The notes under the pieces are model-generated. The model had not been told where the DNA came from. It worked only from the letters and a program-made list of their open reading frames with translations, and made no database searches. Positions 1 to 10,900 of a stretch of 23,667 nucleotides of DNA are shown in pieces (position 1 is the stretch's first letter; each line of letters starts with the position of its first letter). The translations under genes were made by a program, and so were the position numbers. This stretch comes from Saprolegnia diclina VS20 (Eukaryota > Oomycota > Saprolegniomycetes > Saprolegniales > Saprolegniaceae), in the NCBI RefSeq assembly GCF_000281045.1, contig NW_008246194.1:36039-59705 (forward strand), in the 5' to 3' direction.

Positions 1-159
1 GTGCAGCGAGTGGATTTCGTCACCGAGCGCGACGCCGCGCAGCTCATGCGGCCACGGGTCGGCGTGTGGCACGATGAACCGGCTCGGGACGCAGCTGTTG
101 CCAAAGCACGCGCGGTAGACGACGAGGGCATCGATGCGCTCTTGCACGGTCAACCGCAT
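1..159 (-). CDS. Partial hypothetical protein with WP...LG repeat module (N-terminus only)
   Basis: The reverse strand reads openly from an ATG at 159 to the window edge, giving the first 53 residues. The visible pattern is a VQERIDALV helix, then CVPSRFIVP, DPWP and GVALGDEIHSL. This spacing (V-P-x-x-F-x-V-P, then W-P, then L-G-x-x-x-x-x-L/I-R/H) matches the short repeated module found in many large stramenopile proteins, often labelled helicase-associated. The module usually occurs in several copies, so most of the gene should lie outside the window. The function of such proteins is not established. The ATG was chosen because it is the first Met before the module and is followed by coding-like GC-rich sequence. 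No upstream exon was found, but one cannot be excluded. Confidence 0.65.
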   Translation of the reverse strand, partial: MRLTVQERIDALVVYRACFGNSCVPSRFIVPHADPWPHELRGVALGDEIHSLH

Positions 160-1453
160 GGTGTGTGTGAGTGGCAGTGCATCAAATGTCAGAGGTGTAT
201 TTCGGGTCACTCTGCAATCTTATATCTATCGAGGTATCGATTTTTACACCACTGCCACCAGCTCGACGTCTCGTCGGTGCGCCAACGACCACGTACGCGC
301 TCGTCTGTATACCGCGAGACCAAGCGCATCGACTGCATCGGCGGCTGGGTCCTCGAAAAGTACAGCGTCACGCGGGAAGATCTCAAAGCGGTTACTGGCA
401 TGCGTCGAGCTTGATGACGAAGAGGCGTCAACGGGTCATTCCCATGGACTGCACTTGGTGGCGAACCCTAGTTGGCGGTGCGACGACGCGAGATCGGACG
501 TCGGCGCGTTGGCCTAGACAAAAATCTGCTCACCGCAGCGCAGCGAAGGTCCAGCGTTGACTTTTCGGGGCCAACGCGCCATTGTCGCTTGCTTCAAGTC
601 TTCGTGCGCGTCGTGAGTGGCGCAAAATATCCAATTGCAGAGGTATACACAAACCTCTCAAATGGAATACGTATCGGGGTATCAAGTCGAGGCAAAGTGG
701 CACCGCGGTTTGCTTCCAGTGTACTAGTAAGCTGATTAGCGTCCAGTGTACCTTGCGATGGCCGGAAGAAAGATGCAAGGCGATACGCTGTCGGATCTAC
801 CCAGAGGTTGAACCGCTGGCGATAGCCCAAGGAGGTCGATGCACTGCGCATGCCGAAGAGCGGTAGGCCACCGGCGTGTGGAGCTTCCTGCATGTGCCGG
901 CGACGACCATGTGGATGCTCCGGGTGCTTGGCTCGACGGTACTAGTTGCCCGCAAGCTGCGAATAACACTATTACACTACAGCCTCGGTCGCCCATTGTT
1001 CCTATGCGTTTCCAAGGATTGCACGTGTCCAGAATATAGTGTGCGAGAAAGACGCTCCTCAAAGACGCAATCGATGACCGCAGTTCCAAGCAGCGCGTGC
1101 TGCATGAGCTGCCTATCGTCCTGCAAGCATTAGCGTGTACACTACGAGACAGTCGACGCAGCAGCAGCTGATATCATCATCTCTTCTGCCTCCGTGAGTG
1201 ATGTTGCTTCGTCGACGACGCTGGGCCAACACGACTGCGCGAAAGCGGCCCCTCTGCGATGGCCAAAGTAGTACGGCGTCTGTAGCAATGAATGGCGATC
1301 GTCCTGATCGAGAGTATTGGCTCGCATGTCGGCTAGCATCATTGTAGTGTCAACGGTGCCAACTTCAAGGTCGAAAGCGTCATCACACTATTTGCATGTG
1401 AGAGAAATTGGAAATACTGTGACCGTGCACGCACCGAGATCATTCTCACAAGC
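160..1453. other. Region without a recognisable gene
   Basis: About 1.3 kb between the divergent partial gene and the PX-GOLD gene. Stop-free runs exist on both strands (for example minus strand 594-893 and 1142-1342), but none shows a family signature, a repeated module or a clean exon-intron pattern like the neighbours. The stretch is less GC-rich than the genes and has several AT-rich patches (220-245, 640-680). It should hold the promoters of both flanking genes. No tRNA, rRNA or mobile element was recognised. Confidence 0.5.
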
Positions 1454-4153
1454 ATGAACGTCGTGGCGACGTCCATCTCGGGGCGCAGCGTGCAGATGGT
1501 CGTGAGCGACGCGGACGACCAGGTCGTATGCGTCGAGCGCTCCTTCGCCGCCCTCGAAGGCCTCCATGCGAGCCTCGTCGCCGCCGCTTGCGATAGCATC
1601 CCGAGCTTCCCGCTCTTCCCGGGCGTGCCCACCGATGCTGCGCTCACGCACCTCTGCGCCGAGCTCAACGCCTACTTTGCACGTACGCGTCTGCGATAGC
1701 GCTTGGGGCCGACCATGCGCCTATGCTAGATGCTTCCGTGAAGGCGACCGCCGAGCTCCACGCGCTCCTGGCCGACGACCTCGGCAACAACACGGGGCAC
1801 ATGACCGCGATCGACTTTCTCCTGCAGCCCTTCGAGTACGAGAAGGTTCACTCGTCGTTTGCCGGAAGATGCGAAAGAAGTTCCTATGTAGGTGGTCATT
1901 CCGCGCGGCTCCAAGCACGACGTGCAGCTGCAAGTGACCAACAGCAGCCAAGTGCTCGTATGGAAGTTTGAGGTCGAGGACTTTGACATTGACTTCAACG
2001 CCGACTTTCACGTGCCCACGCCCATGTACACAGAGGTCTTCCACGCAACGACGCGGTATGTCGACGTTGCAAGGCGCCTTCTCGACGATGCCTGCTCGTA
2101 GCTACCAGACAACTGTCAAGCCCGTTGAAGGTACGACAACGACGACGGTCGCCGTTGCATGATGTCGGACCGTGACTAGGCATGTACCGCTGTCCAAAGC
2201 CTGGTGTGCTCACGCTCTCGTGGGACAATACCTACTCGCGCCTCCGCGGGTACAAGCGTGATGGCTTCGTTGGATGCTTGAGCCTTGCACGGTAGAAAGA
2301 CGGTGCATTACGTCGCACACGTAGTCGAGAAGAGCTCGATGGAGTCGGCGCTTCTCGCCGCCGACGCCTTGACCCACGTACGCGCTCGATCTGGCATTTG
2401 CGAGGCTAAGAATTGCGTTCTAGGCGCTCGAGGCGGGACCGACGAGCAACTTTTTGCACAAGAAGGCGCTGCCAACGCCTACGCCCATGTCGTCGCCGGC
2501 ACTCGCGTCGCTTCTACCGCGCTACGCCTTTAGCAACATGCCGTCACTGGACCTCAACGGGCACTGGCTCGTGTCCGGACTCGTCAACACCACCATGGCG
2601 ACCGCCTCCAAGCTCTTTGGGTCGCGGCCTGCGCTGCTGCCAGCCGCTGCGCCGCCGACGCCCAAAGACGACGAGCCCAATTCGATCGGCAACAGCCTCA
2701 TGGAGGAGCTCAACGGCCTCAACATGCAGCTCCTCCAGCGCGTGGTAGATGACTCTGCTCGTCCCAAACAACACCCCTGACAATATTCATCCCGTAGGAG
2801 TCACTCGAAGACGCACTCGCACGGCTCGCCGGTAAAAGTTGCGATAAGATCTCAGTGTCTTATGCGACGACGTGCTAGTGGAGCGCGACCAAGCGCTCTC
2901 CCGCGTGCAAATGGCTACGGCAAAACACGTACGACTCTCTCACTTGCGTACTTTCGATGCAGATGGATGCAGGAAACGGAGGCGGCCGCGTCGCAAGAGA
3001 AGGACGGCCGTCTCGAAGCTCTCCAGAGCGAGATCGACGTACGTTTGAAGTCGAATTCACTATATCTTTACCGAGTGGGTGCGGCTAGCGCCTCCGGCGA
3101 GAGCGTCAGCAGTGGCCAGCGATCCAAGCCGAACGGGACGCGCTCCTGCTCGAGAAGCACCGCTGGGCGATGGTTCGATCCTCGTCGACCGCGCGTTTTT
3201 ATCGACTTGTACTAGATTGATGAGTTTGATACATACGTCGACCCGCAAGATGACACGGGCCGAGGCGATGCGTCGCCATCGTCGTCGCCAACGGCCAAGA
3301 AACTCTCGGACGACGCTCGGATGGCGCTCGAGAAGGAGCTCGGCCAGGCCGAAGTCGCACTCATTCGGCTCCGCGCGCAGCTCGGCTACTCGCTGCAGCA
3401 AGTCATTCCCAACACGCGCATTGAGCAGCTGGCCAAGGTGCATCGACATTGATTCGCGCAGTGCCTCAATATACAACGTAAGGACCTCGCCGTCGCCAAG
3501 ACCGAGTACGACGCCGAGCTGGTTGAGCACCGCAACATGATCCAAGACCTCAACCAGCAGGTACGTACTTAGCTTGACCATGGAACGTCGTCAACCGCGC
3601 CAACAGATTCTCAAGTACCGCAGCCACAAGAAGGTGCTCGTGACCGAGCTCCGTAACGTCAAGCGTCAGACCGACGGTATTCCGTATGCACAATATTTTC
3701 TGCTGCATAACTCTGTGGGCAGGGCAAGTCGCCGTCGCGCTCGCCGAAGCACACGAAGCACGCATGGTCAACACGCGCCTCAAGCGGCAGAACGAACTGC
3801 TTCTGAGTCAAATGCGGTCCCTTGTCGACACTGCGTCGGCTCCGGCGCCGGTCGACGTACCCGCGCCGGTCGAAGTGCCCACGACGCTGACGGCCCAAGA
3901 CCTAGCGATGCTCAACGGCGAGCCTTACACACCGGCGACAACAAAAGCTGCGACACTCCGCGCGGACCTGCGCCCTAACCCGTTCCGAGAAAAGCTCACG
4001 GCGTTCTTCACCGAGTACGACCAGTCGCAGCTGGAGCACGTGGAAGAGATGCTTGAGAGCTACCGCGGGGTCGAGGCCTCGCTGCTCGAGTCCCTCGAGC
4101 TCAAGTACCGCTTCCGAGAGCTCAACGCTGCGTACCAGGGCGAGCTCATGTAA
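1454..4153 (+). CDS. PX-like, GOLD and coiled-coil protein (probable membrane-traffic adaptor)
   Basis: Assembled from 15 exons: 1454-1682, 1730-1845, 1892-2055, 2102-2130, 2180-2249, 2296-2377, 2424-2744, 2798-2831, 2879-2928, 2973-3038, 3089-3172, 3216-3437, 3483-3560, 3607-3676, 3723-4153; about 681 residues. Residues 1-95 look like a PX (phosphoinositide-binding) domain: a VVSDADD strand, then a VERSFAALEGLH turn, a proline-rich loop and a helix. Residues 110-212 form a clear GOLD beta-sandwich: IPRGSKHDVQ, VWKFEVEDFDIDF, PGVLTLSWDNTYSRLRGK. After a low-complexity linker (about 230-330), residues 340-540 are mostly heptad-like coiled coil (LEKELGQAEVALIRLRAQL, DLNQQILKYRSHKKVL). The C-terminal 140 residues add a Pro/Val-rich spacer and a helical end. 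GOLD plus a lipid-binding domain is typical of Golgi or endosome traffic proteins; that role is inferred. The GOLD call is firm, the PX call moderate. The micro-exon of 29 bases lies inside the GOLD domain. Confidence 0.8.
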
Positions 4154-4190
4154 ACTGTCAACTTGATAGTGCTGGCCGATATCCGGATAA

Positions 4191-4211
4191 GTACACCATT
4201 TACGTTTTTCT
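4191..4211 (+). promoter_or_regulatory. Possible oomycete initiator-type core promoter of the kinase gene
   Basis: Upstream of the kinase ATG, ACACCATTTACG is followed by TTTTTC, resembling the oomycete core promoter of an Inr (YCAYTYY-like) next to a flanking T-rich element. The gap between the previous stop and this ATG is only 113 bases, so the promoter must be here or inside the upstream gene. ACACCATTT also occurs in the TRAPPC4/channel promoter at 13413-13421. The match was judged by eye. Confidence 0.3.
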
Positions 4212-4266
4212 AAATCGTGTAATTGGTGTGATTTCGTTTTTTCGGAAGATCGCAAAACGCCACACC

Positions 4267-5645
<1,379 letters not shown>

Positions 5646-6716
5646 TCGTAAACAGAGTTCGCCTTTGCATGTCACTTGTATCCGCGCCCGCGTTCTCCAG
5701 CCGATCGGCCAAGCACACACGATGTGTGTACTTTGGCAGGTGCTGCGTTGTCATATAGTTGTCGCCGTCGATCAAGGCGACCACCGCTCCCAGTTGTTCG
5801 TGTCAAGCAAAGCGCTTTCTCTCGTCTGTGCCCAAAACGAGCAAGTGCCCATCTTCAGTTGCTGATGTACTATGACGTAGTACCTGCGCGTGATCGTGAA
5901 TTTTTGGGATATTTTTCATTTTTCGCCCATTCTTTCTACTAAGCTTACTATACTGGCCAAGTGTTGCCAGGTCGCACAGTTGATCCTGAAAATGAATTGG
6001 CCAAGACTTGGCACCAAGGTAGAGGGCGCTCCGGAGAGCGGAGAAAGCGAGGTCGCGTCGACGTTCGAGACGTATAGCGGTAGAAAGACGCGATGCACGA
6101 TCCCAACTAAGATCGTAGTGCCATCTTAGAGGCACCACGCGAGGACGTCAACGCCACGTGCCGACACCATCGCGTTTGAAATGAAATCGCTCAAAGTTGG
6201 CACAGCGATAGAAGACGCTTTGAAAAGCAGAGCAGTCCACGCTACGTTCCCGCTGCAGTCGCACGGCGCGTGCAATGCTGAATGTAAGATTTAAAAGCGC
6301 TCTTTAAACGTTAAGAAGCAAAACTGCCCAATGACTCATCACTTCGATCACTTGGACAAGCGATGACCGCCCCATCCACTGGATCACACTCTGGTCTGAA
6401 TCACTTTCTGGTCGGGATCACAAGCCTCACTCAGTTTAGTCCAGAACCTTCGTGTAAAGTCATTGAACGGGGCGCTTTCGAGCTCACAAAGCTCGATCGC
6501 TGGTCCTTCCACCATCCCTTCTGCAGTCTTGCGTGAGTCGATGCAGCGTGTATCGCACTTCCCTTGGGCGACTCAGCTCCAGCGCCTGTCCATGCACAAG
6601 TGGACCAAACCGACTGTGGTCGGATCTTGAAGGAATCTCGCGTTATGATTGGCTACTTTGGACCAATGGCATCGCGCCACTCCGCCTGTCCGAAAAGACA
6701 CTCCTCGCAATCAACG
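5646..6716. other. Intergenic stretch without a recognisable gene
   Basis: About 1.07 kb between the kinase stop and the chosen start of the membrane-protein gene. I see no coding signature, RNA gene or transposon. Two small perfect inverted repeats are present: GTACTA-TGACG-TAGTAC at 5867-5883, with a CRE-like TGACG centre, and TCGAGCT-CACAA-AGCTCGA at 6478-6496. The part at 6564-6716 is in frame with the next gene and could be extra N-terminal coding sequence instead of leader. Confidence 0.5.
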
Positions 6717-7760
6717 ATGCGCAGCGCGGGGTTCGTGGCGACGGCCGCCATCGCGCTCGGGTCGTTGGCGCTCATCGGACCCGTCGCCGTGCGCTGGCAG
6801 ATCCCGGCGCAGTGTCTCGAGCACCAAGAGACTCGACCACTCGACGACGCGTTGACCTCGTACTTTGGCGTCGACGGCCTTGATAACGCCCTTTGCATCA
6901 TCGGCCACTTCTTCCAACAGAGTCAAGCGCTGCCGTCCGAGCCGATCGCCGACATCATCAACGCGCTGCTCGTCAACTGCGTGGCCGCCATGGCGCTCTT
7001 CATGGGTATCGAGTCCACGCGCCAGGGACCGCGTGGGCCGGTCGCGTGGCCAGTCGTCATTGGCACGGCGTACCAATGGGGCGGCATCTTCTTTGCGGCG
7101 TCGGTGCTCTGGCTTCCGGCCTTCTTTGCAGCGTACCCAGAGCCGCTGGCGACCACGCGCGCGATCCCTCTTCGCGACACGACGCTTGGCTCGGGTGCGC
7201 TGCTCTGGTTCATCGGTCTCGGCACATTCGCCTTTGCCGTCGTCTTCCATGCCATGCACTATGCTCATGGCAGCGTCTTTGCGCACGCCTTCATCGTATT
7301 TCAGTTTTGGCCGTCGCTCTTCCCGCTGCTCTACCCGGCAGTGCGCTGGTTGGCGCCGCACCCGAAGGTCGTCGCCGAGGCGGCGGCCGCCTCGACGACT
7401 GCGAGCTTCCTGTACCGCGCCTTTGCAGCGGCGTTGACGCTACAGCACTGGACCTCACTGGCTATCGTTCTCGCTCACTCGGACGCTATGGACCTCGTGC
7501 ACGGACTCGCGAACTTTGTGTGCACATACCCGCCGGACGCGAACCTGATCCCGTCGTGGTTTCTCGTGGTCGACGGCGTCTCTGTCTTTGCCACGATGAC
7601 GCTTCTCGTCGTCGCCGAGGCGCGCAACGGCGCGCGGACGTTCGCGCACTTGGTGCTCGCGAGTATCGTGCTCGGAGCGGGCGCCGCCTTTAGCCTCTTG
7701 TGTGCGACGCGCGAAGATGCCATTCGGTCGACGCACTTTGGCAAGAGCAAGCAGCAGTAG
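6717..7760 (+). CDS. Polytopic membrane protein, about 8 transmembrane helices, unknown family
   Basis: Single exon of 347 residues. Hydrophobic segments by eye: FVATAAIALGSLALIGPVAV near the N-terminus (signal anchor or TM1), IINALLVNCVAAMALFMG, WGGIFFAASVLWLPAFFAAY, GALLWFIGLGTFAFAVVFHAM, AFIVFQFWPSLFPLLYPAV, LYRAFAAALTLQHWTSLAIVL, WFLVVDGVSVFATMTLLVV and FAHLVLASIVLGAGAAFSLL. A soluble loop with acidic and Gln/Ser residues follows the first segment. The tail ends in basic FGKSKQQ. Several His and Trp residues sit in or near the helices, but no transporter or enzyme motif was recognised, so no function is assigned. An in-frame ATG at 6564 would add 51 polar residues without domain character; 6717 was chosen because it places the first helix directly at the N-terminus. 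It is the only intronless larger gene here. Confidence 0.75.
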   Translation: MRSAGFVATAAIALGSLALIGPVAVRWQIPAQCLEHQETRPLDDALTSYFGVDGLDNALCIIGHFFQQSQALPSEPIADIINALLVNCVAAMALFMGIESTRQGPRGPVAWPVVIGTAYQWGGIFFAASVLWLPAFFAAYPEPLATTRAIPLRDTTLGSGALLWFIGLGTFAFAVVFHAMHYAHGSVFAHAFIVFQFWPSLFPLLYPAVRWLAPHPKVVAEAAAASTTASFLYRAFAAALTLQHWTSLAIVLAHSDAMDLVHGLANFVCTYPPDANLIPSWFLVVDGVSVFATMTLLVVAEARNGARTFAHLVLASIVLGAGAAFSLLCATREDAIRSTHFGKSKQQ

Positions 7761-7969
7761 GTAGCGTACTAGTTTAAACCAACAAAACACCAGGTTTTAT
7801 TGACAATAGTGTAGTTTTGTCAAGGCGCCTTGTGCTCCCGCATTCACCTACTTCGAGTTGCGGGTCCTAATGTACAGAATATCTAGCCCAGCTGCTGAGA
7901 CGAGACGATCACTAACCCACCGCACTAATAACTGCTAGCTCCCATAACGGACGTGTAACCACTGGAAGG

Positions 7970-10900
7970 ATGCCGTCGAGGAGCCGCGACGAGCCGCCGG
8001 CGTTCGACGCTGGCGACGACCTCGACCTCTACGACGCGTCAAACCCGTTTGAAGACGAGCCACCTGTCAAGACCAGTGACAACCAGCTAAAAAGCCCCAA
8101 AAAACAAAGTGCCAAGGACAAAGCGTTTGACTTTGAGCAGTGGGTCGCTCGGAAGGACAAGTACGAGCGCGTGCTCCAAGCCCTCCATGCGCTCTCGACC
8201 GACCGCGCCGCGTCGGAGGCGCCGTGGTTTGACGTCGCCGTGGCGTTGGCAGCCACCGACTGCCTCCTCAAGGTCGGCCGCACCGACGCGTGCGACTGTG
8301 ACGGTGTCTGCCACGAGCCAGCACACGCCGTGTCGCGTCAGCGCACTCGGTGCCAGTGCCCCGCGCCCAAGTGCTCGATCTGCAACCGCTGCGTCGGCAC
8401 GACGGTCGGCGTCATCTCGGACAGGATGACCGACGTGCTGACGCCTTACCGAAGCAGCAGCGACGAAAGTACGATGGACATTGCGACGCGCGTGAGCAGC
8501 ATGGGCGAAGGCCGGCTGCTCAACAGCCTCAAGATCTCGGGGCTCGCTCTGCGCATGGCCTCGACCGTGCAGAGTCAGTGCAGCGTGCTCCTCGGTCCCG
8601 ACGGCGCCAAGCTGCAGCGGCCGTGCGCCTGCCCACTGCGGTCGCTCGGCGACCACTGGGTGCGCTGGACCAAAGCCAATCACTCGTTCGAGAAGGTCCG
8701 GCTCACGGAAGCCCAAGCCAAGAAGTTTGGTGGCGCAACACGGCAGCTCATGGAGCTCGTCGAAGGCGAGAACGTCTACCTCCTCACCATCAAGTGGCGC
8801 GTCGCGGCCAAGCCGCAGAAAGGCGACACCGCCAAAATTGCAGCTCGGCGCTGCCTCTCGGCCGACGAGAAGAAGCTCAACGCGGTGCGCTTCTCGCTCT
8901 TTCTCGCTGTGCAGTTATAGAAAAGAGGACTAGATCTTTGTGTCGCTCTGCAAGAAGTTCTGGGTCAAGGCGCAGCACCGCGTGGTCGAGATCCTTCAGG
9001 ACAAGATGAATTCGCTCCTGGGAAAGCAAGCTGCGACGACGCTTTTGCCGGGCCAAACGCACAAGTCACGCGCCGAGATGGAAGTGCAGATCCTCAAGCT
9101 GCATGGCGTTCAGAAAATGCTCTCGTGGGTCGAAGCCGACGCCGATGCCATCAAGGACAAAGAAGACGAAGTCGAGAAGGAGAAGGCCGAGGAAGGCGCG
9201 CTCGCCCACAACGTCTGCCGTCGCTGTATCGAATCTCATTTCTCATATTGGGCCTAGGCGTGGCTCAAGCGCAAGGACCGGCTGCGCATCAAGCTCCCGA
9301 CAGCATCGAGTATCGAGCCGTCGCTTCAGAAGAGCAGCTGGAAACCACCGCGCTTTGACTTTTCGACCAACGGCCTCGTCCGGCCCAAGAAGGTCGACAT
9401 TCCATCGTGCACGATCGACATGATGAAGCGCAGTGGCCTCAAGTACGTGCATGCGATGAGCGAGGGCTTCCAGGGCCGCGGTGGCGACCTTGACAAGTGC
9501 CGCGAAGTGCTCCTCAAGCGAGGCCACGTCATCAAGGCCAACTTTGCCAAGGACCCGGACAGCGCCTTCTCGGAAGACCGGTACCACTTCGAGAAGCAAA
9601 ACGCGCCAAAGGCCAAGGAGAACCCTCGGTCGGGCATGTCCAAGGAGGCGTTTGCGGCCTGGAGCGCGCACAAGGCGCTCAAGGACAAGGCGCTCGCGTT
9701 CCTCGACGCAACACCCAAGCCCAAAGACGTATCCGAGAACGCGTCGGCGCACTGGGAAGAGGCCGGGCGAGCGTTGAAGGCGGTGGACCGTGGCTTGCTG
9801 CTGTCGTGGATGGCGTGGTCGGACGGCTTTATGAGCCAAGGCCGCTGCCGCGTGCTCTGGGAGAGCTTCCCGCCGATCGCATGCGACGTCCACGCGACCT
9901 CGTCGGCGCTCCGCGATGTCTTTCTCAAGCTGCTGCACCGGAAGGACGTCGACTACAAAGGGGCGTTTCTTGCGTTTGCCGACAAGCAGCACAAGAAGGC
10001 TGTCGCGGACGGCAACGCGGACGACGACATGAAGGACGAGGACAAGCTCGCCACGTACGCCACCATGAAGCCGCTTGAATTTCACAAGTTCCTCAAGTCG
10101 CTCGGCATCGCGTTCACGCCGGACGAACGCACTCGCATCGTCGAGTTCTTCGACTCGAACGGCGACGGCGCGATCACAATCAAGGAGTTCCTTGCTGTCA
10201 CAGGCGACCGCCGCCCCGCCCAGTGCCACGGCGACACGGAGATTGCGCTCAAAGACGTGTGCATGTGGGAGACGGTCTGCCACGAGTGCGGCATGCTCAA
10301 CGCGTTCCAGGTCTCGTCGTCCGAGCGCGGCCGCGTCCGCACCGAGCTGCCCGCGCACGTCAAGCGACGCCAGCTCGCCCGGTTTGGCTGCAAACCCGTT
10401 TTGCCGCTGCGCGAGGTCAAGGAGGCGGCGCCGTATGCATGCGACGCCGCGGGCTGGAGCGATCAAAAAGCCGCGGGCGGTGTCGCCGTCCTCGATCGGC
10501 TCTCGATCGAACACCGCGAGCGCCGGGCGCTGCAAAAGCTGGTCACGGACGGCGCGCCGCCCGAGCTCCCGGTGCTCTTCCGCGACGACGACGAGGCACT
10601 GGACCCGACGACAATGATACTACTGCGGTGGCACCCGCCGCCGGTCCGCGGCAACAACGGCCCGGCGTTCTACATCCTCGAGACATCCGGGGCCGAAGGC
10701 AGCGCGAGCTTCAAGCAAAACGTCTTCACCGAGCTCGTACGGGACCCGAAGGACTTTAGCGATAACCAGGGCGAACCGCGGTACCACTACGTTGTCACAA
10801 ATTTGCTGCCCAACACCAAGTACGCGATGCGGCTCCGCGCGCTCAACGCCTTTGGTGCCGGGCCGTATGCCTTTGGGTAAGCGATGTCGAGGGGTAGGGT

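Noticed and set aside
594-893. Stop-free 100-codon run on the minus strand in the upstream gap
   Set aside because: No family signature, no extension by splicing, and composition unlike the genes here; chance openness in moderately GC-rich DNA explains it. It does not resemble any transposon protein I recognise.
1142-1342. 66-codon minus-strand reading frame starting MMLADMRANTLD
   Set aside because: Starts with Met and is stop-free, but has no signal peptide, no motif and no paralogue in the window; too little to call a gene.
3171-3182. TGGTTCGATCCT resembling a tRNA T-loop (B box)
   Set aside because: It spans an exon-intron junction of the coiled-coil gene and no matching A box or cloverleaf arms flank it.
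5646-6716. Possible hidden RNA gene or mobile element in the gap
   Set aside because: No rRNA or tRNA consensus, no long terminal or inverted repeats and no transposase-like frame; only two short hairpins of 6-7 base pairs.
9243-10535. 430-codon minus-strand reading frame
   Set aside because: It is the antisense shadow of the EF-hand/FN3 gene; the plus strand carries recognisable EF-hands and FN3 motifs in the same interval.
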